NCBI GenBank assembly: GCA_026395515.1
Contig: JAPLYN010000003.1
Coordinates: 1-64,000 of the forward strand
DNA: 64,000 bases
Direction of reading: 5' to 3'
Source of the DNA: Candidatus Peregrinibacteria bacterium
GTDB lineage: Bacteria > Patescibacteriota > Gracilibacteria > UBA1369 > LOWO2-01-FULL-3
A program made the position numbers and the translations under genes. Every line of letters starts with the position of its first letter. The stretch's first letter is position 1. The notes under the pieces were generated by a model. The model saw only the letters and a list, made by a program, of their open reading frames with translations. It did no database searches and was not told where the DNA came from. Shown piece after piece: positions 25,424 to 33,914 of this stretch.

Positions 25424-28018
25424 TTACATCTCCTCTACGACTTCAACCCCAAGTAGCATTAGACCACTTTTTAAGATTGCCGAGGCAGCTCTAACTATAT
25501 CTAATCTATATTTCCTTTCTGATAAATCAGCCACCTTTATGACCGGTACACTATTGTAGAAAGTGTTGAATTTATGAGCCAATTCAAACAAATAATTGCT
25601 CAAAATGTTAGGTCTGTATTCTTTTGCAGCCATATTCAAATATTCTCCATACTTAGGGAAAAGAGCAATTAGCGCTCTAACCTTCTCTTCACTTTTTACT
25701 TTGTCTTCACGTAAATCTCCAATATCTACTTCATGAATTGCTGAAGCTTTTCTCAAAATGCTGCTTGCTCTAGCATAAGAATATTGCAAGTAAGGAGCAC
25801 TATTTCCATCGAGAGAAAGCATTTTATCCCAATCAAAAACAATGTTTGTAGCACGGTTTTGAGATAGAACATTATATTTCACAGCACCAATACCAATTAC
25901 TTTAGCTACATGCTTTCTATCCTTTAACTCTGGACTCTTTTCTTCAATAATTTTCTCGGCACGTTCTACTGCTTCTTTCAATACTTCATCCAATAAAATA
26001 ATATTTCCTTTTCTAGTACTCATTTTAGCGTCCTTAAACTGCATTCTACCGAAAGGAACGTGTTCAGCCTCGCCGTTATACCATCCGAGCTTCGTAGCAC
26101 CCGCTATAAGCTGTTTGAAGTGTAAACTCTGAGCAGTATCCACCACATAAAGAATCTTTTCAGGCTTCCAAGTATCAATACGATATTTCAAAGCTGCAAA
26201 ATCACGAGTGATATAAAGAGTAGCACCATCTTTCTTTTGAATAGGAACGGTAGGAATGTCGCTGTCTTCATAATGAATAACTAGCGCTCCCTCCTCCCCT
26301 TTCACAAAAACTTTCTTCTTTTTACCATCTTTGAGAATAGCGTCCATTTTATCTTCATAGAAGCTTTCTCCTTGAATGTAATCGAAGTGAATTCCTCCCA
26401 ATAAATCATAAGTTTTTTGAATTTCCTGCAAACTTTCTTTCACAAACCATTCCCACAATTGCCTATTTTCTTTATCTCCATCTTCGAAATCTTTAAATTC
26501 TTTACGCCCTTCATCTTCGAGTTTTGGATTTTGTTCAGCTTCATTGTGAAATCTGACATAAAGTTTCAACAATTCATCGATAGGATTTTTTTCAATTTCT
26601 TCTTTATTTCCCCATTTTTTGTAAGCGCAGATTAGTTTTCCAAATTGAGTTCCCCAATCTCCAATATAATTAATACCAATAGCATTGAATCCGAGGTTTT
26701 TGAAAATATTATAAGTACTCTGGCCAATAATAGTTGAAAGCAAATGGTGAATTCCCAATGGCTTAGCAATATTTGGCTGGCTGTACTCTACTATTACAGT
26801 TCTATCCTTACCTATTTGACTCTGTCCATAAGTCTCAGGATTTTCTAAAACGTTCTTAATATTTTCAATGAAGTAAGAATTTTTGATGAAAAAATTAATA
26901 AATCCAGGACCAGCAATTTCTACTCTCTCTATAAGATCATTTAACGGAATATTGCGAACAAGATTTTCGGCAACTTCCCTTGGTGAAGAATTTAAAACTT
27001 TGCCTAATTGGAGAGCAATGCTAGAAGCATAATCTCCATGAGCTTCGTCTTTGGGATATTCAATTTTTACTTCTGAAATATCGGCATTTGGAAAAGTATT
27101 TTTTACCGCTTCCAATAAAATTTCTGAAACTCTATTTTTTAGAAGTCCTTTGTCTTTTAGATCTAGAACTAATTCAGGAATTAAAGTCTTAATAATTTTT
27201 TTTGGGGCTTCTTCTTCTGTCTCAGGTGTCGTTAAAGGCACATGTTCTTTCTCCATAAAATGAACTTTTTCTTGCAATGGAATCTTGGAATCATCAGCGT
27301 GTTTTCTTCCTACAATTCCTAGATCAAGATCACGATTTTCTTCATTTAAAATATGTGTTTCTGTCTGTCCTCCAATATATTTCTGGATAGTGCTTTCAAT
27401 CTCTTTCAAGATCATTCCAAACTGATCCATGTGCATTTTGCTCAAATCCTCGATGATGATGACAGCATTTACAGTTTTTGCAGTAAATTTTGTTCTTTCG
27501 CATTCTCTGTAATTCCAATATTTGCAGGTAATTCCTCCATTATCCATATATGCAGCTTCGCCTTCTTGGGCTTGGTCTACTTCTATTGAACCAATAGGTC
27601 TGAAAGGCTCCCCTCCTTTAGTAAAGGTAAGATTCAAATCTCCACAAAGCCAATCGAGATCTTCTCCACCGATAGGCAAAACGTATTTAAGTGAGAAATA
27701 ATTATAAATATCTACTAATAGGTTGATATGGGGAATTTCCTTTCCACTCTTAATTCTCTTTAATAGGGCTGCTATAGATGGTGGATACTTCTTTGGGTTA
27801 ATGCCAAATTTACCAAAAGCCTGACTCCAAGGTTGTATCATTGGATGATCATATACGTCCTTATCTGCAAACTCTTTAGCTCTTTGGGCACATACACCTC
27901 TAAGTAAGCTCTCCACAGCGGAGACTCTCTTTGAATTATTCATTCCCTTGATCAAAATAGCACCTACTTTAAGGTCGTTATTCTGTTCGAAAATTTTCTG
28001 ATCTATTATTAGCTTCAT
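25424..28018 (-). CDS. argS: Arginyl-tRNA synthetase with N-terminal B3/4 editing-type domain
   Basis: 864 aa, about 270 longer than ordinary ArgRS. Residues about 30-215 match the B3/4 domain of PheRS beta and its freestanding relatives: GKFGINPKKYPPSIAALLKRI, IPHINLLVDIYNYFSLKYVLPIGGEDLD, AQEGEAAYMDNGGITCKYWNYRECERTKFT. An acidic linker (about 218-272) leads to a full ArgRS: N-terminal Add-1 domain (HGDYASSIALQLGK), VEYSQPNIAKP followed by a HIGH-motif variant GIHH (422-425), GDWGTQFGKLI, KMSTRKGN (665-672) and the DALR anticodon domain (LQYSYARASSILRKA). It charges tRNA(Arg); the extra domain may deacylate mischarged tRNA. The frame is continuous, with no sign of frameshift. Confidence 0.93.
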   Translation of the reverse strand: MKLIIDQKIFEQNNDLKVGAILIKGMNNSKRVSAVESLLRGVCAQRAKEFADKDVYDHPMIQPWSQAFGKFGINPKKYPPSIAALLKRIKSGKEIPHINLLVDIYNYFSLKYVLPIGGEDLDWLCGDLNLTFTKGGEPFRPIGSIEVDQAQEGEAAYMDNGGITCKYWNYRECERTKFTAKTVNAVIIIEDLSKMHMDQFGMILKEIESTIQKYIGGQTETHILNEENRDLDLGIVGRKHADDSKIPLQEKVHFMEKEHVPLTTPETEEEAPKKIIKTLIPELVLDLKDKGLLKNRVSEILLEAVKNTFPNADISEVKIEYPKDEAHGDYASSIALQLGKVLNSSPREVAENLVRNIPLNDLIERVEIAGPGFINFFIKNSYFIENIKNVLENPETYGQSQIGKDRTVIVEYSQPNIAKPLGIHHLLSTIIGQSTYNIFKNLGFNAIGINYIGDWGTQFGKLICAYKKWGNKEEIEKNPIDELLKLYVRFHNEAEQNPKLEDEGRKEFKDFEDGDKENRQLWEWFVKESLQEIQKTYDLLGGIHFDYIQGESFYEDKMDAILKDGKKKKVFVKGEEGALVIHYEDSDIPTVPIQKKDGATLYITRDFAALKYRIDTWKPEKILYVVDTAQSLHFKQLIAGATKLGWYNGEAEHVPFGRMQFKDAKMSTRKGNIILLDEVLKEAVERAEKIIEEKSPELKDRKHVAKVIGIGAVKYNVLSQNRATNIVFDWDKMLSLDGNSAPYLQYSYARASSILRKASAIHEVDIGDLREDKVKSEEKVRALIALFPKYGEYLNMAAKEYRPNILSNYLFELAHKFNTFYNSVPVIKVADLSERKYRLDIVRAASAILKSGLMLLGVEVVEEM

Positions 28019-28112
28019 GTTTCAGAGCTTTAGTCGCGCCTATTCTACTCAAAAACAGGAATAATGCAAAATGGCCATTGGTGGGGCCTATCACTCTGCT
28101 CGGCTTGGGGTA

Positions 28113-28141
28113 TTGATTTATTTGGGAAAATTTGCTATAAT
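28113..28141 (+). promoter_or_regulatory. Strong extended -10 promoter of the LPKTG protein gene
   Basis: TTGATT (28113-28118), 17-nt spacer, TATAAT (28136-28141) preceded by TGC (extended -10). A leader of about 39 nt, rich in A, precedes ATG 28187. Confidence 0.85.
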
Positions 28142-28186
28142 GACTAGATAAAAATTCATATAAACAAAAAAATAACAAAAACAAAT

Positions 28187-29671
28187 ATGAAAAAGATAGC
28201 TTCATTATTCCTGGTAACAACACTGTTATCAATGTCTACATTCACAGCCTTTGCGGCTGACAAAGCTAACCCTAGCATTGTAACAAATGTAAAAGTTACA
28301 GCCTTGGATGGAGGCGCAAAAGTAACTTGGGACAAGGCCACTGACGACGTCGGTGTGACTGGTTACCAAGTACATTATGGACTTAAACCTGCATTAAAAC
28401 AGGGTGAGGACTATGACAAGCTAATAGATGTAAAAAATGTCCTAGAATATACAGTGACAGGATTAACTAATGGAACTAAGTATTACTTCTCTGTGACAGC
28501 TTATGATGCTGCCGGTAATGAAAGTATGGCTTGGTCTACTCCTAGTGACGCATCTGCTACTCCGGCTAAAGCTGGTGGGAGTGCTGCAGCTAGTGATACA
28601 GTTGCTCCAAAGGTGGCTTCTGCTGAAGCAATGAATAATCAAGAGGTACAAGTGGTATTCTCTGAAGCTATCGTATTGCCAAAGACAAGTCCTCAAGACG
28701 CTTTCGATATTGAAGATCAAGATAAATTTGAACCTTTATTGGTTACTGGTGCTAAAATAGTTGGCCAAGATGAAGCTGGTACAACTGTAATGTTGAGCAC
28801 TTCTAAACAAAAAGCTAATACTCAGTATAAATTGACTGTAGGTATTGATGTAAAAGATAAAGCTGGAAACCCTATCGTAAGTGGTACTTCAGATACTGGT
28901 CTTTTCAAAGGTAGCGCTACAGATAAACCAGCTGAAACAGCTGTAGATACTACTTCTCCTTCAGTGGTAAAAGTAGAAAGCGTAGATAATACACATTTCA
29001 TTGTAAATTTTGATAAAGGTATCGTTTTAAGCATTGATCCTTCAGAAAATTTCACAATTACTGTTGATGGCAATGACACTAAAAAGCTTGATGTATTAGG
29101 AGTAAAACTTGGTACAAACAGCACTGGTGTAGAAGATGCTTCCGCTGTAATCACTACAAGCCCTCAGGATCTAGTTAAGTACAATGTAAAGGTAGTGGAT
29201 GTTAAAGATGCTGCTGGTAATAAGATTGCTGCAGACAAGAGCACTGGTTCATTCCAGGGTATGACTGCAACTGTTAATAACGGTCCAGATCTTATTCCTC
29301 CTAAGGATGTTGCAAACTTCATTTCTGATAAAGTTTTGATTGGTAAGCAATATACAGTAACTCTTAACTGGACAATTCCAGCTGAAAATACTGATACAAA
29401 AGAACAATTGATCTACAAGAGCACAGATAAAGGTGCAAAATATGATAAAGAAGCAAGTCTTACACCAGATAAAACATCTTATAAGTTAGAAAAAATGGAT
29501 CCAGGTGAATATTGGTTCAAAATTACTGAAAAAGATGCCGCTGGTAATGAAAGCCAAGGTGTAATTACAAAAATTGTATTACCAAAGACTGGTCCAGAAA
29601 TGATTGGATTGGTAGCTTTCTCACTCTTTGCAGGTAGAATGGTTACTCGCAAAAAGAAAAATAAAGTTTAG
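28187..29671 (+). CDS. LPXTG-anchored surface protein with FN3 and Ig-like domains
   Basis: 494 aa. Signal peptide MKKIASLFLVTTLLSMSTFTAFA; a fibronectin type III domain (about 28-125, VTWDKATDDVGVTGYQVHYG and YYFSVTAYDAAGNES); two bacterial Ig/SbsA-like repeats (about 140-245 and 255-360, each with DKAGNPI/DAAGNKI endings); a second FN3-like domain (about 370-462). The C-terminus is a sorting signal: LPKTG at 465-469, a hydrophobic helix and RKKKNKV. Predicted to be linked to the wall by a sortase not seen in this window. A strong promoter suggests high expression. Confidence 0.9.
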   Translation: MKKIASLFLVTTLLSMSTFTAFAADKANPSIVTNVKVTALDGGAKVTWDKATDDVGVTGYQVHYGLKPALKQGEDYDKLIDVKNVLEYTVTGLTNGTKYYFSVTAYDAAGNESMAWSTPSDASATPAKAGGSAAASDTVAPKVASAEAMNNQEVQVVFSEAIVLPKTSPQDAFDIEDQDKFEPLLVTGAKIVGQDEAGTTVMLSTSKQKANTQYKLTVGIDVKDKAGNPIVSGTSDTGLFKGSATDKPAETAVDTTSPSVVKVESVDNTHFIVNFDKGIVLSIDPSENFTITVDGNDTKKLDVLGVKLGTNSTGVEDASAVITTSPQDLVKYNVKVVDVKDAAGNKIAADKSTGSFQGMTATVNNGPDLIPPKDVANFISDKVLIGKQYTVTLNWTIPAENTDTKEQLIYKSTDKGAKYDKEASLTPDKTSYKLEKMDPGEYWFKITEKDAAGNESQGVITKIVLPKTGPEMIGLVAFSLFAGRMVTRKKKNKV

Positions 29672-29691
29672 AAAAAATTTAGATTTAATTT

Positions 29692-29720
29692 AAGAAAATT
29701 TTAACTTCAAAAGGTAGCAT
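29692..29720 (+). promoter_or_regulatory. competence-type promoter element of the comEC-like gene
   Basis: AAGAAAATTTTAACTT (29692-29707), 7 nt, TAGCAT (29715-29720). The predicted start (29727) is the A of the ATG, so the mRNA would be leaderless. The -10 lies inside the preceding gene's terminator stem. Confidence 0.6.
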
Positions 29721-29740
29721 AGCAATATGCTACTTTTTTT
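29711..29740 (+). terminator. Intrinsic terminator of the LPKTG gene
   Basis: GTAGCATA, loop GCAA, TATGCTAC (29714-29733) followed by seven T. The ATG of the next gene (29727-29729) lies in the 3' arm of the stem, so read-through mRNA would hide that start codon. Confidence 0.75.
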
Positions 29741-30563
29741 GAATAAAACTTGGAGGATATGGGGACTTTATTTACTTGCGGGATATGCGGCTTTGGCAGT
29801 GCTTATTTGGCAGCTGCCAGATGATAAATTCCATATGTATTTTTTAAATATAGGGCAAGGCGATAGCACTCTAATAATAACTCCGGAAAATCATCAGATC
29901 TTGATAGATGGAGGACCAAAAAATTATGTTTTACAGCAATTGGATCAGGTAATGCCATTCTTTGATAAAACTATAGACTTGGTTGTTATTACACACCCTC
30001 ATGCTGACCATATAGATGGCCTGGTAGAGGTTCTGAAGCGTTACGAGGTCAATGCTATTCTCATGACTGGCGTGGACTACAAAAGCCCTTCTTATGACGA
30101 ATTTTTGAAGGTGGCGGCGGAGAAAAATATTCAGACATATATTGCTAAAAACGATGAGGATTTCATATTTGGCGCGATAACTTTAGATGTCATTTATCCG
30201 GATAAATCCATGCTAGGAAAGAAATTTATTAACCTGAATAATTCCTCTATTGTGATGAAAGTTTTATATGCAGGAAAAACAATATTGATGACTGGCGATA
30301 TGGCATTTGAGGAAGAAGATGCCTTAATGAAAACCGGTTTAAATTTAAAGGCCGATATTTTGAAAGTGGGACACCATGGAAGTAAGACTTCTTCTTCGCA
30401 GGAATTCTTGAACTTAGTTAAACCTGAAATCGCGATAATCCAATCTGGAAAAGGCAATTCTTTTGGTCACCCAAGCAAAGAATCTTTGGAACGACTGAAA
30501 GCTGCCGGAGTACAACAAATTTACAGAAATGATACAGATGGAAGAATAGAAATTACTTTCTAA
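29727..30563 (+). CDS. ComEC-like metallo-beta-lactamase domain protein, membrane anchored
   Basis: 278 aa. One N-terminal helix (WGLYLLAGYAALAVLIW) followed by the MBL domain of the ComEC/Rec2 C-terminus: YFLNIGQGDSTLI, ILIDGGP, the metal motif THPHADHIDG, LMTGDM, LKVGHHGSKTSSSQEF, and SFGHPSKESLERL. In ComEC this domain is thought to degrade the non-imported DNA strand; the DNA channel part is not in this protein and may be a separate gene elsewhere. Start: ATG 29727 matches the predicted transcription start; TTG 29739 is an alternative. Shares its promoter element with dprA, comM and yraN. Confidence 0.88.
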   Translation: MLLFLNKTWRIWGLYLLAGYAALAVLIWQLPDDKFHMYFLNIGQGDSTLIITPENHQILIDGGPKNYVLQQLDQVMPFFDKTIDLVVITHPHADHIDGLVEVLKRYEVNAILMTGVDYKSPSYDEFLKVAAEKNIQTYIAKNDEDFIFGAITLDVIYPDKSMLGKKFINLNNSSIVMKVLYAGKTILMTGDMAFEEEDALMKTGLNLKADILKVGHHGSKTSSSQEFLNLVKPEIAIIQSGKGNSFGHPSKESLERLKAAGVQQIYRNDTDGRIEITF

Positions 30564-31813
30564 ACTCTTTCAATTTTCGCACCAATTGAGCGAAGTTTCT
30601 CATCGAGTTTCTCGTAACCACGATCGATGTAATTGATGTTGGAAATTTCTGTTGTTCCGTCGGCAATAAGTGCAGCCACGACCATGGCAGCACCAGCGCG
30701 AATATCACAACTAGAAATTGGTAGTGCTTTAAGTTTGCTTGGACCAATAATTAAAGCCTGATGTGGATTCAAAAATTCAATATGAGCACCCATTTTTTCC
30801 AATTCAAAAAGATAATTTAAACGACCTTCGAAAAGTGTTTCAAAAACCTTACTTACACCATGAGCCTGAGTAAGAAGTACCGTAAATGGTGCCTGTAAAT
30901 CCGTAGCAAAACTAGGATAAACGGCTGTACGAAGCATTTTCGTAGCATTGAGTTCTGTAGTTGGAAGAATTTCTACGGAAGTGTCTGTGAGTTTAAATTT
31001 ACCACCAATTTCTTCTAATTTTTGCCAGAAACTATCTAAATGATCGGGATTAATTCCTTTAATTGTGAGCGCACTCTTTGTAGCAACTGCGGCGATAGCA
31101 AAAGTACCAGCTTCAAGATAATCTCCTGTAATTGAATATTTGCCTCCTTTTAGAGATTCTACTCCAGTGATTTTTATATTATTACTGCCAATGCCAGAGA
31201 TTTTAGCTCCCATCTTTTTCAAAAAGTGACACAAATCCTGAACGTGTGGTTCGCAAGCAGCAAGACGAATTTCTGTCTCACCTTCCGCAAGAACTGCAGC
31301 CATAATGGCATTTTCAGTAGCAGTTACACTCAATTCCGGCAAAACAAGTTTCTTACCTTTGAGTTTTTTTACTTTTATATGAAGTCCTCTTTGTTCATCT
31401 ATAATTTCACATCCTAATTCCTGCAAGGCATGGGTATGAGCATAAACGGATCTTTTTCCTAGTACGCAACCTCCAGGGAAAGCCATTTTTATCTCGCCAA
31501 AGCGCTGAATCAATGGTCCAAGAATAAGAATCGAAGCACGCATTTTCTTTACCAATTCGTCTGGAGCAGCATTTTTCTTTAATTTTTTAGCATCAATTTC
31601 TAGAACGTTGTCTTTGAAGGTTATTTCCGCTCCGAAGCTTGTCAAAATCTTAGCCATGGAATGAATATCCTCAATATTTGGAACATTCTCAAGAATCACT
31701 TTTTCTTTAATCAATAAGGCAGCGCACATAATTGGAAGCGCAGCATTTTTTGATCCACTCACAGTAATCTCTCCTCTCAGTTTTTGACCACCCTGAACGA
31801 TAAAATTTGGCAT
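30560..31813 (-). CDS. murA: UDP-N-acetylglucosamine 1-carboxyvinyltransferase
   Basis: First committed step of peptidoglycan synthesis (enolpyruvyl transfer). 417 aa. SGSKNAALPIMCAALL, KMRASILILGPL, the active-site loop FPGGCVLGKRSVYAH with the catalytic cysteine (fosfomycin target) present, ATENAIMAAVLAEGET, DYLEAGTFAIAA, YPSFATDLQAPF, and RAGAAMVVAALIADG. Converges with the ComEC-like gene, overlapping by 4 bp. Confidence 0.97.
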   Translation of the reverse strand: MPNFIVQGGQKLRGEITVSGSKNAALPIMCAALLIKEKVILENVPNIEDIHSMAKILTSFGAEITFKDNVLEIDAKKLKKNAAPDELVKKMRASILILGPLIQRFGEIKMAFPGGCVLGKRSVYAHTHALQELGCEIIDEQRGLHIKVKKLKGKKLVLPELSVTATENAIMAAVLAEGETEIRLAACEPHVQDLCHFLKKMGAKISGIGSNNIKITGVESLKGGKYSITGDYLEAGTFAIAAVATKSALTIKGINPDHLDSFWQKLEEIGGKFKLTDTSVEILPTTELNATKMLRTAVYPSFATDLQAPFTVLLTQAHGVSKVFETLFEGRLNYLFELEKMGAHIEFLNPHQALIIGPSKLKALPISSCDIRAGAAMVVAALIADGTTEISNINYIDRGYEKLDEKLRSIGAKIERV

Positions 31814-31893
31814 GTTTTGATGTTAGCAGTGTATTTATACAACATTCACCCTCGAAAGTCTATCAATCCTTCTGTTGACTACCTGTTAACAGA

Positions 31894-31922
31894 TTGAGAA
31901 ATGTGCCTGCTTATGTTATAAT
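31894..31922 (+). promoter_or_regulatory. Promoter of the SLH-protein gene
   Basis: TTGAGA (31894-31899), 17-nt spacer, extended -10 TGTTATAAT (31914-31922). The A-rich leader AAAAAACAAAAAGAAAAAAC precedes ATG 31957. Confidence 0.8.
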
Positions 31923-31956
31923 TTCTAGATCAAAAAAACAAAAAGAAAAAACAAAA

Positions 31957-33276
31957 ATGAAAGGTTACTTCAAGAAAAATTTTATTTTCTATGCCATTGT
32001 TGGAATTGCTTCGATGTATGCGATGACTAATATCAATGTTTCTAATGGGGACTTCAAATTCCTAGAAACTTCTTTAGTTACCATGCTTGAAAATGTGGCA
32101 GAAAGTAACAAATTTGAACCAGTAGATTTGGGAATTCAAAATGTAACTCTTCGTAAAATTTCTAACCCAACCCAATATTTTAATCATTATAAATATGTAG
32201 CAAATATTGTGGTAAAAAATTATGGTGGGGACTTGAAAAATGGCAATTTGATTTTGGAAGCTGGAGATGGTCAAAAACATAGTTTTGTAAAAAATGATGC
32301 CGAAGGTTTTTCCCTAGGCAAAGGCCAATCTTACATTATCGAAAACTACGAAATTTTATTTGATGGAGATTATAATGGTGGAAAATTGACAGTAGAAATC
32401 AAGCTACCTGCGAAGGTAGATTATTTCGAAGAAAACAATAAGTTTGAAGTAAATATTTCTGATTTCAGTCCTAAAATTAAATCATTGAGTGTAACTGAAA
32501 TCAATGAAGATGGAACTATCAATCTGGAATTTGATCCGTTGCCCTACACAGTTTCTGCAAATGGATTTGAAGTCTACAAAAGTGAAAATTTAAACTTTGA
32601 GGAAAGTGATTCTAAGTACGCAGAAGCTTCATTTGGAGATAAAACTTATGGTTACTATAGAATTAAAAACTCTGAAAACTTGATGAAGAATGGAAACTGG
32701 TCTTTGCTCCAAGGAACAGATAGAGATCCTCATTCAATCAAGTTTGCTGAAAATCCTTTTACAGATAGCATCCCACATTATATTTATCTCAAATCTACTA
32801 ATCCCGAGAACGGTAATTTTATCGTTAGTAATATTATTGAATTAGTTCCTCAGACGGAGTTAAATCGAGCCGCTTTTGCTAAATTTTTCGTAGAATATAC
32901 TGGAGTAAATTTGGTGGATGAAGGTACTAATTATTTTGAAGATGTATCTGAAAATTCTTGGTATGCACCTTATGTAAAGACCCTATGCAAACTTGGTTTA
33001 ATTAAAAGTGCCGAATTTAGATTCAATCCTGAAAATTCAATGACTCGAGGAGATGCCTTAAGAGTTGTTATGGATTATTTTGATGCAAATTTAGCTGATA
33101 TCGGAGATCAACAACCTTTTCAAGATATAGATTCCACAAACACCCTATTCCCTTATGCAGAAGCTCTTTTTGATTCTGGTAAAGCAGGAGTATTTGGCGA
33201 CAATTTTCAACCTAATCAACCAGCAACAAAAAATTATTTGAAATACCTAATTTATGAATACAAAAAAAATTCTTAA
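31957..33276 (+). CDS. Secreted S-layer-homology (SLH) domain protein
   Basis: 439 aa. The N-terminal hydrophobic segment (FIFYAIVGIASMYAM) acts as signal or anchor. Residues about 60-165 look like a CARDB/Ig-type module (VANIVVKNYGGDLKNGNLILEAGDG), residues about 170-270 like a fibronectin-type module. The C-terminus has two SLH repeats: ELNRAAFAKFFVEYTG..YFEDVSENSWYAPYVKTLCKLGLIKSAE.FNPENSMTRGDALRVVM and FQDIDSTNTLFPYAEALFDSGKAGVFGDNFQPNQPATK. SLH domains bind wall polysaccharide. It overlaps the next gene by 23 bp. The earlier in-frame TTG coincides with the -35 box and is rejected as start. Confidence 0.87.
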   Translation: MKGYFKKNFIFYAIVGIASMYAMTNINVSNGDFKFLETSLVTMLENVAESNKFEPVDLGIQNVTLRKISNPTQYFNHYKYVANIVVKNYGGDLKNGNLILEAGDGQKHSFVKNDAEGFSLGKGQSYIIENYEILFDGDYNGGKLTVEIKLPAKVDYFEENNKFEVNISDFSPKIKSLSVTEINEDGTINLEFDPLPYTVSANGFEVYKSENLNFEESDSKYAEASFGDKTYGYYRIKNSENLMKNGNWSLLQGTDRDPHSIKFAENPFTDSIPHYIYLKSTNPENGNFIVSNIIELVPQTELNRAAFAKFFVEYTGVNLVDEGTNYFEDVSENSWYAPYVKTLCKLGLIKSAEFRFNPENSMTRGDALRVVMDYFDANLADIGDQQPFQDIDSTNTLFPYAEALFDSGKAGVFGDNFQPNQPATKNYLKYLIYEYKKNS

Positions 33277-33913
33277 ACTCTATTTAGTAGCTACTTTATC
33301 CTTGAGCTCAATGGCGGCTCTTAGCTTGAATGATACATTTAGAAGTTATCTTCCTGACTATTACACTAGCGTTTTGGACTCTGGAACGAGCGAAACTAAG
33401 GCATATGTGGAAGCAAATATTGAAAATCCAATTACTAAAAGTGATGACCTAATTTATCGCGATAATCCGGCTGATATTATGTTTGCAATTAGTGGAAGTG
33501 CTGGAAAATCTCTAGTTACAGCTGGCACAAAAAATGCGGAAGTTATGACCATTTCATTCAAAATTGGTCAGACTGATGTACAGTTAAATGGGATTGCTTT
33601 CAAAATTACTGGTGCTACTGGAAAGGATATAAAAAATGCATATTTAACTGATGGAAAAGCCATTATTGCTACCGCTTCAATATCGGGAAACAAAATTAAA
33701 TTCCCAAATATGGGATACATGATGGATGCCGGCAGTGCAAAAAATTTACAATTAAAAGTAGACCTTGGCGATACGCTAAATGCTAGTCAGGTAATATCAT
33801 TCGAAATTGAAAATTCAAACGATATTAATATGACAGTTGGCGGTGGAAGTTATAGTTTAAATGGCCACTACCCTATTCAAGGAAAGTATTTGAGCATTGC
33901 TGGAACTAGATAG
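33254..33913 (+). CDS. Secreted protein of unknown function, 219 aa
   Basis: Signal peptide MNTKKILKLYLVATLSLSSMAALS. The mature protein is beta-rich (Thr/Ser/Gly/Val/Ile alternation, no Cys), for example AEVMTISFKIGQTDVQLNGIAFKITGATGKDIKNAYL, resembling an Ig-like or pilus/S-layer accessory domain. Its start lies within the end of the SLH gene (23-bp overlap), so the two are translationally coupled and probably act together at the surface. No family assigned. Confidence 0.75.
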   Translation: MNTKKILKLYLVATLSLSSMAALSLNDTFRSYLPDYYTSVLDSGTSETKAYVEANIENPITKSDDLIYRDNPADIMFAISGSAGKSLVTAGTKNAEVMTISFKIGQTDVQLNGIAFKITGATGKDIKNAYLTDGKAIIATASISGNKIKFPNMGYMMDAGSAKNLQLKVDLGDTLNASQVISFEIENSNDINMTVGGGSYSLNGHYPIQGKYLSIAGTR

Positions 33914-33914
33914 G

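Noticed and set aside
31894-31956. TTG 31894 as start of the SLH protein
   Set aside because: That TTG is part of the -35 box (TTGAGA) of a consensus promoter, and the signal peptide begins at ATG 31957.
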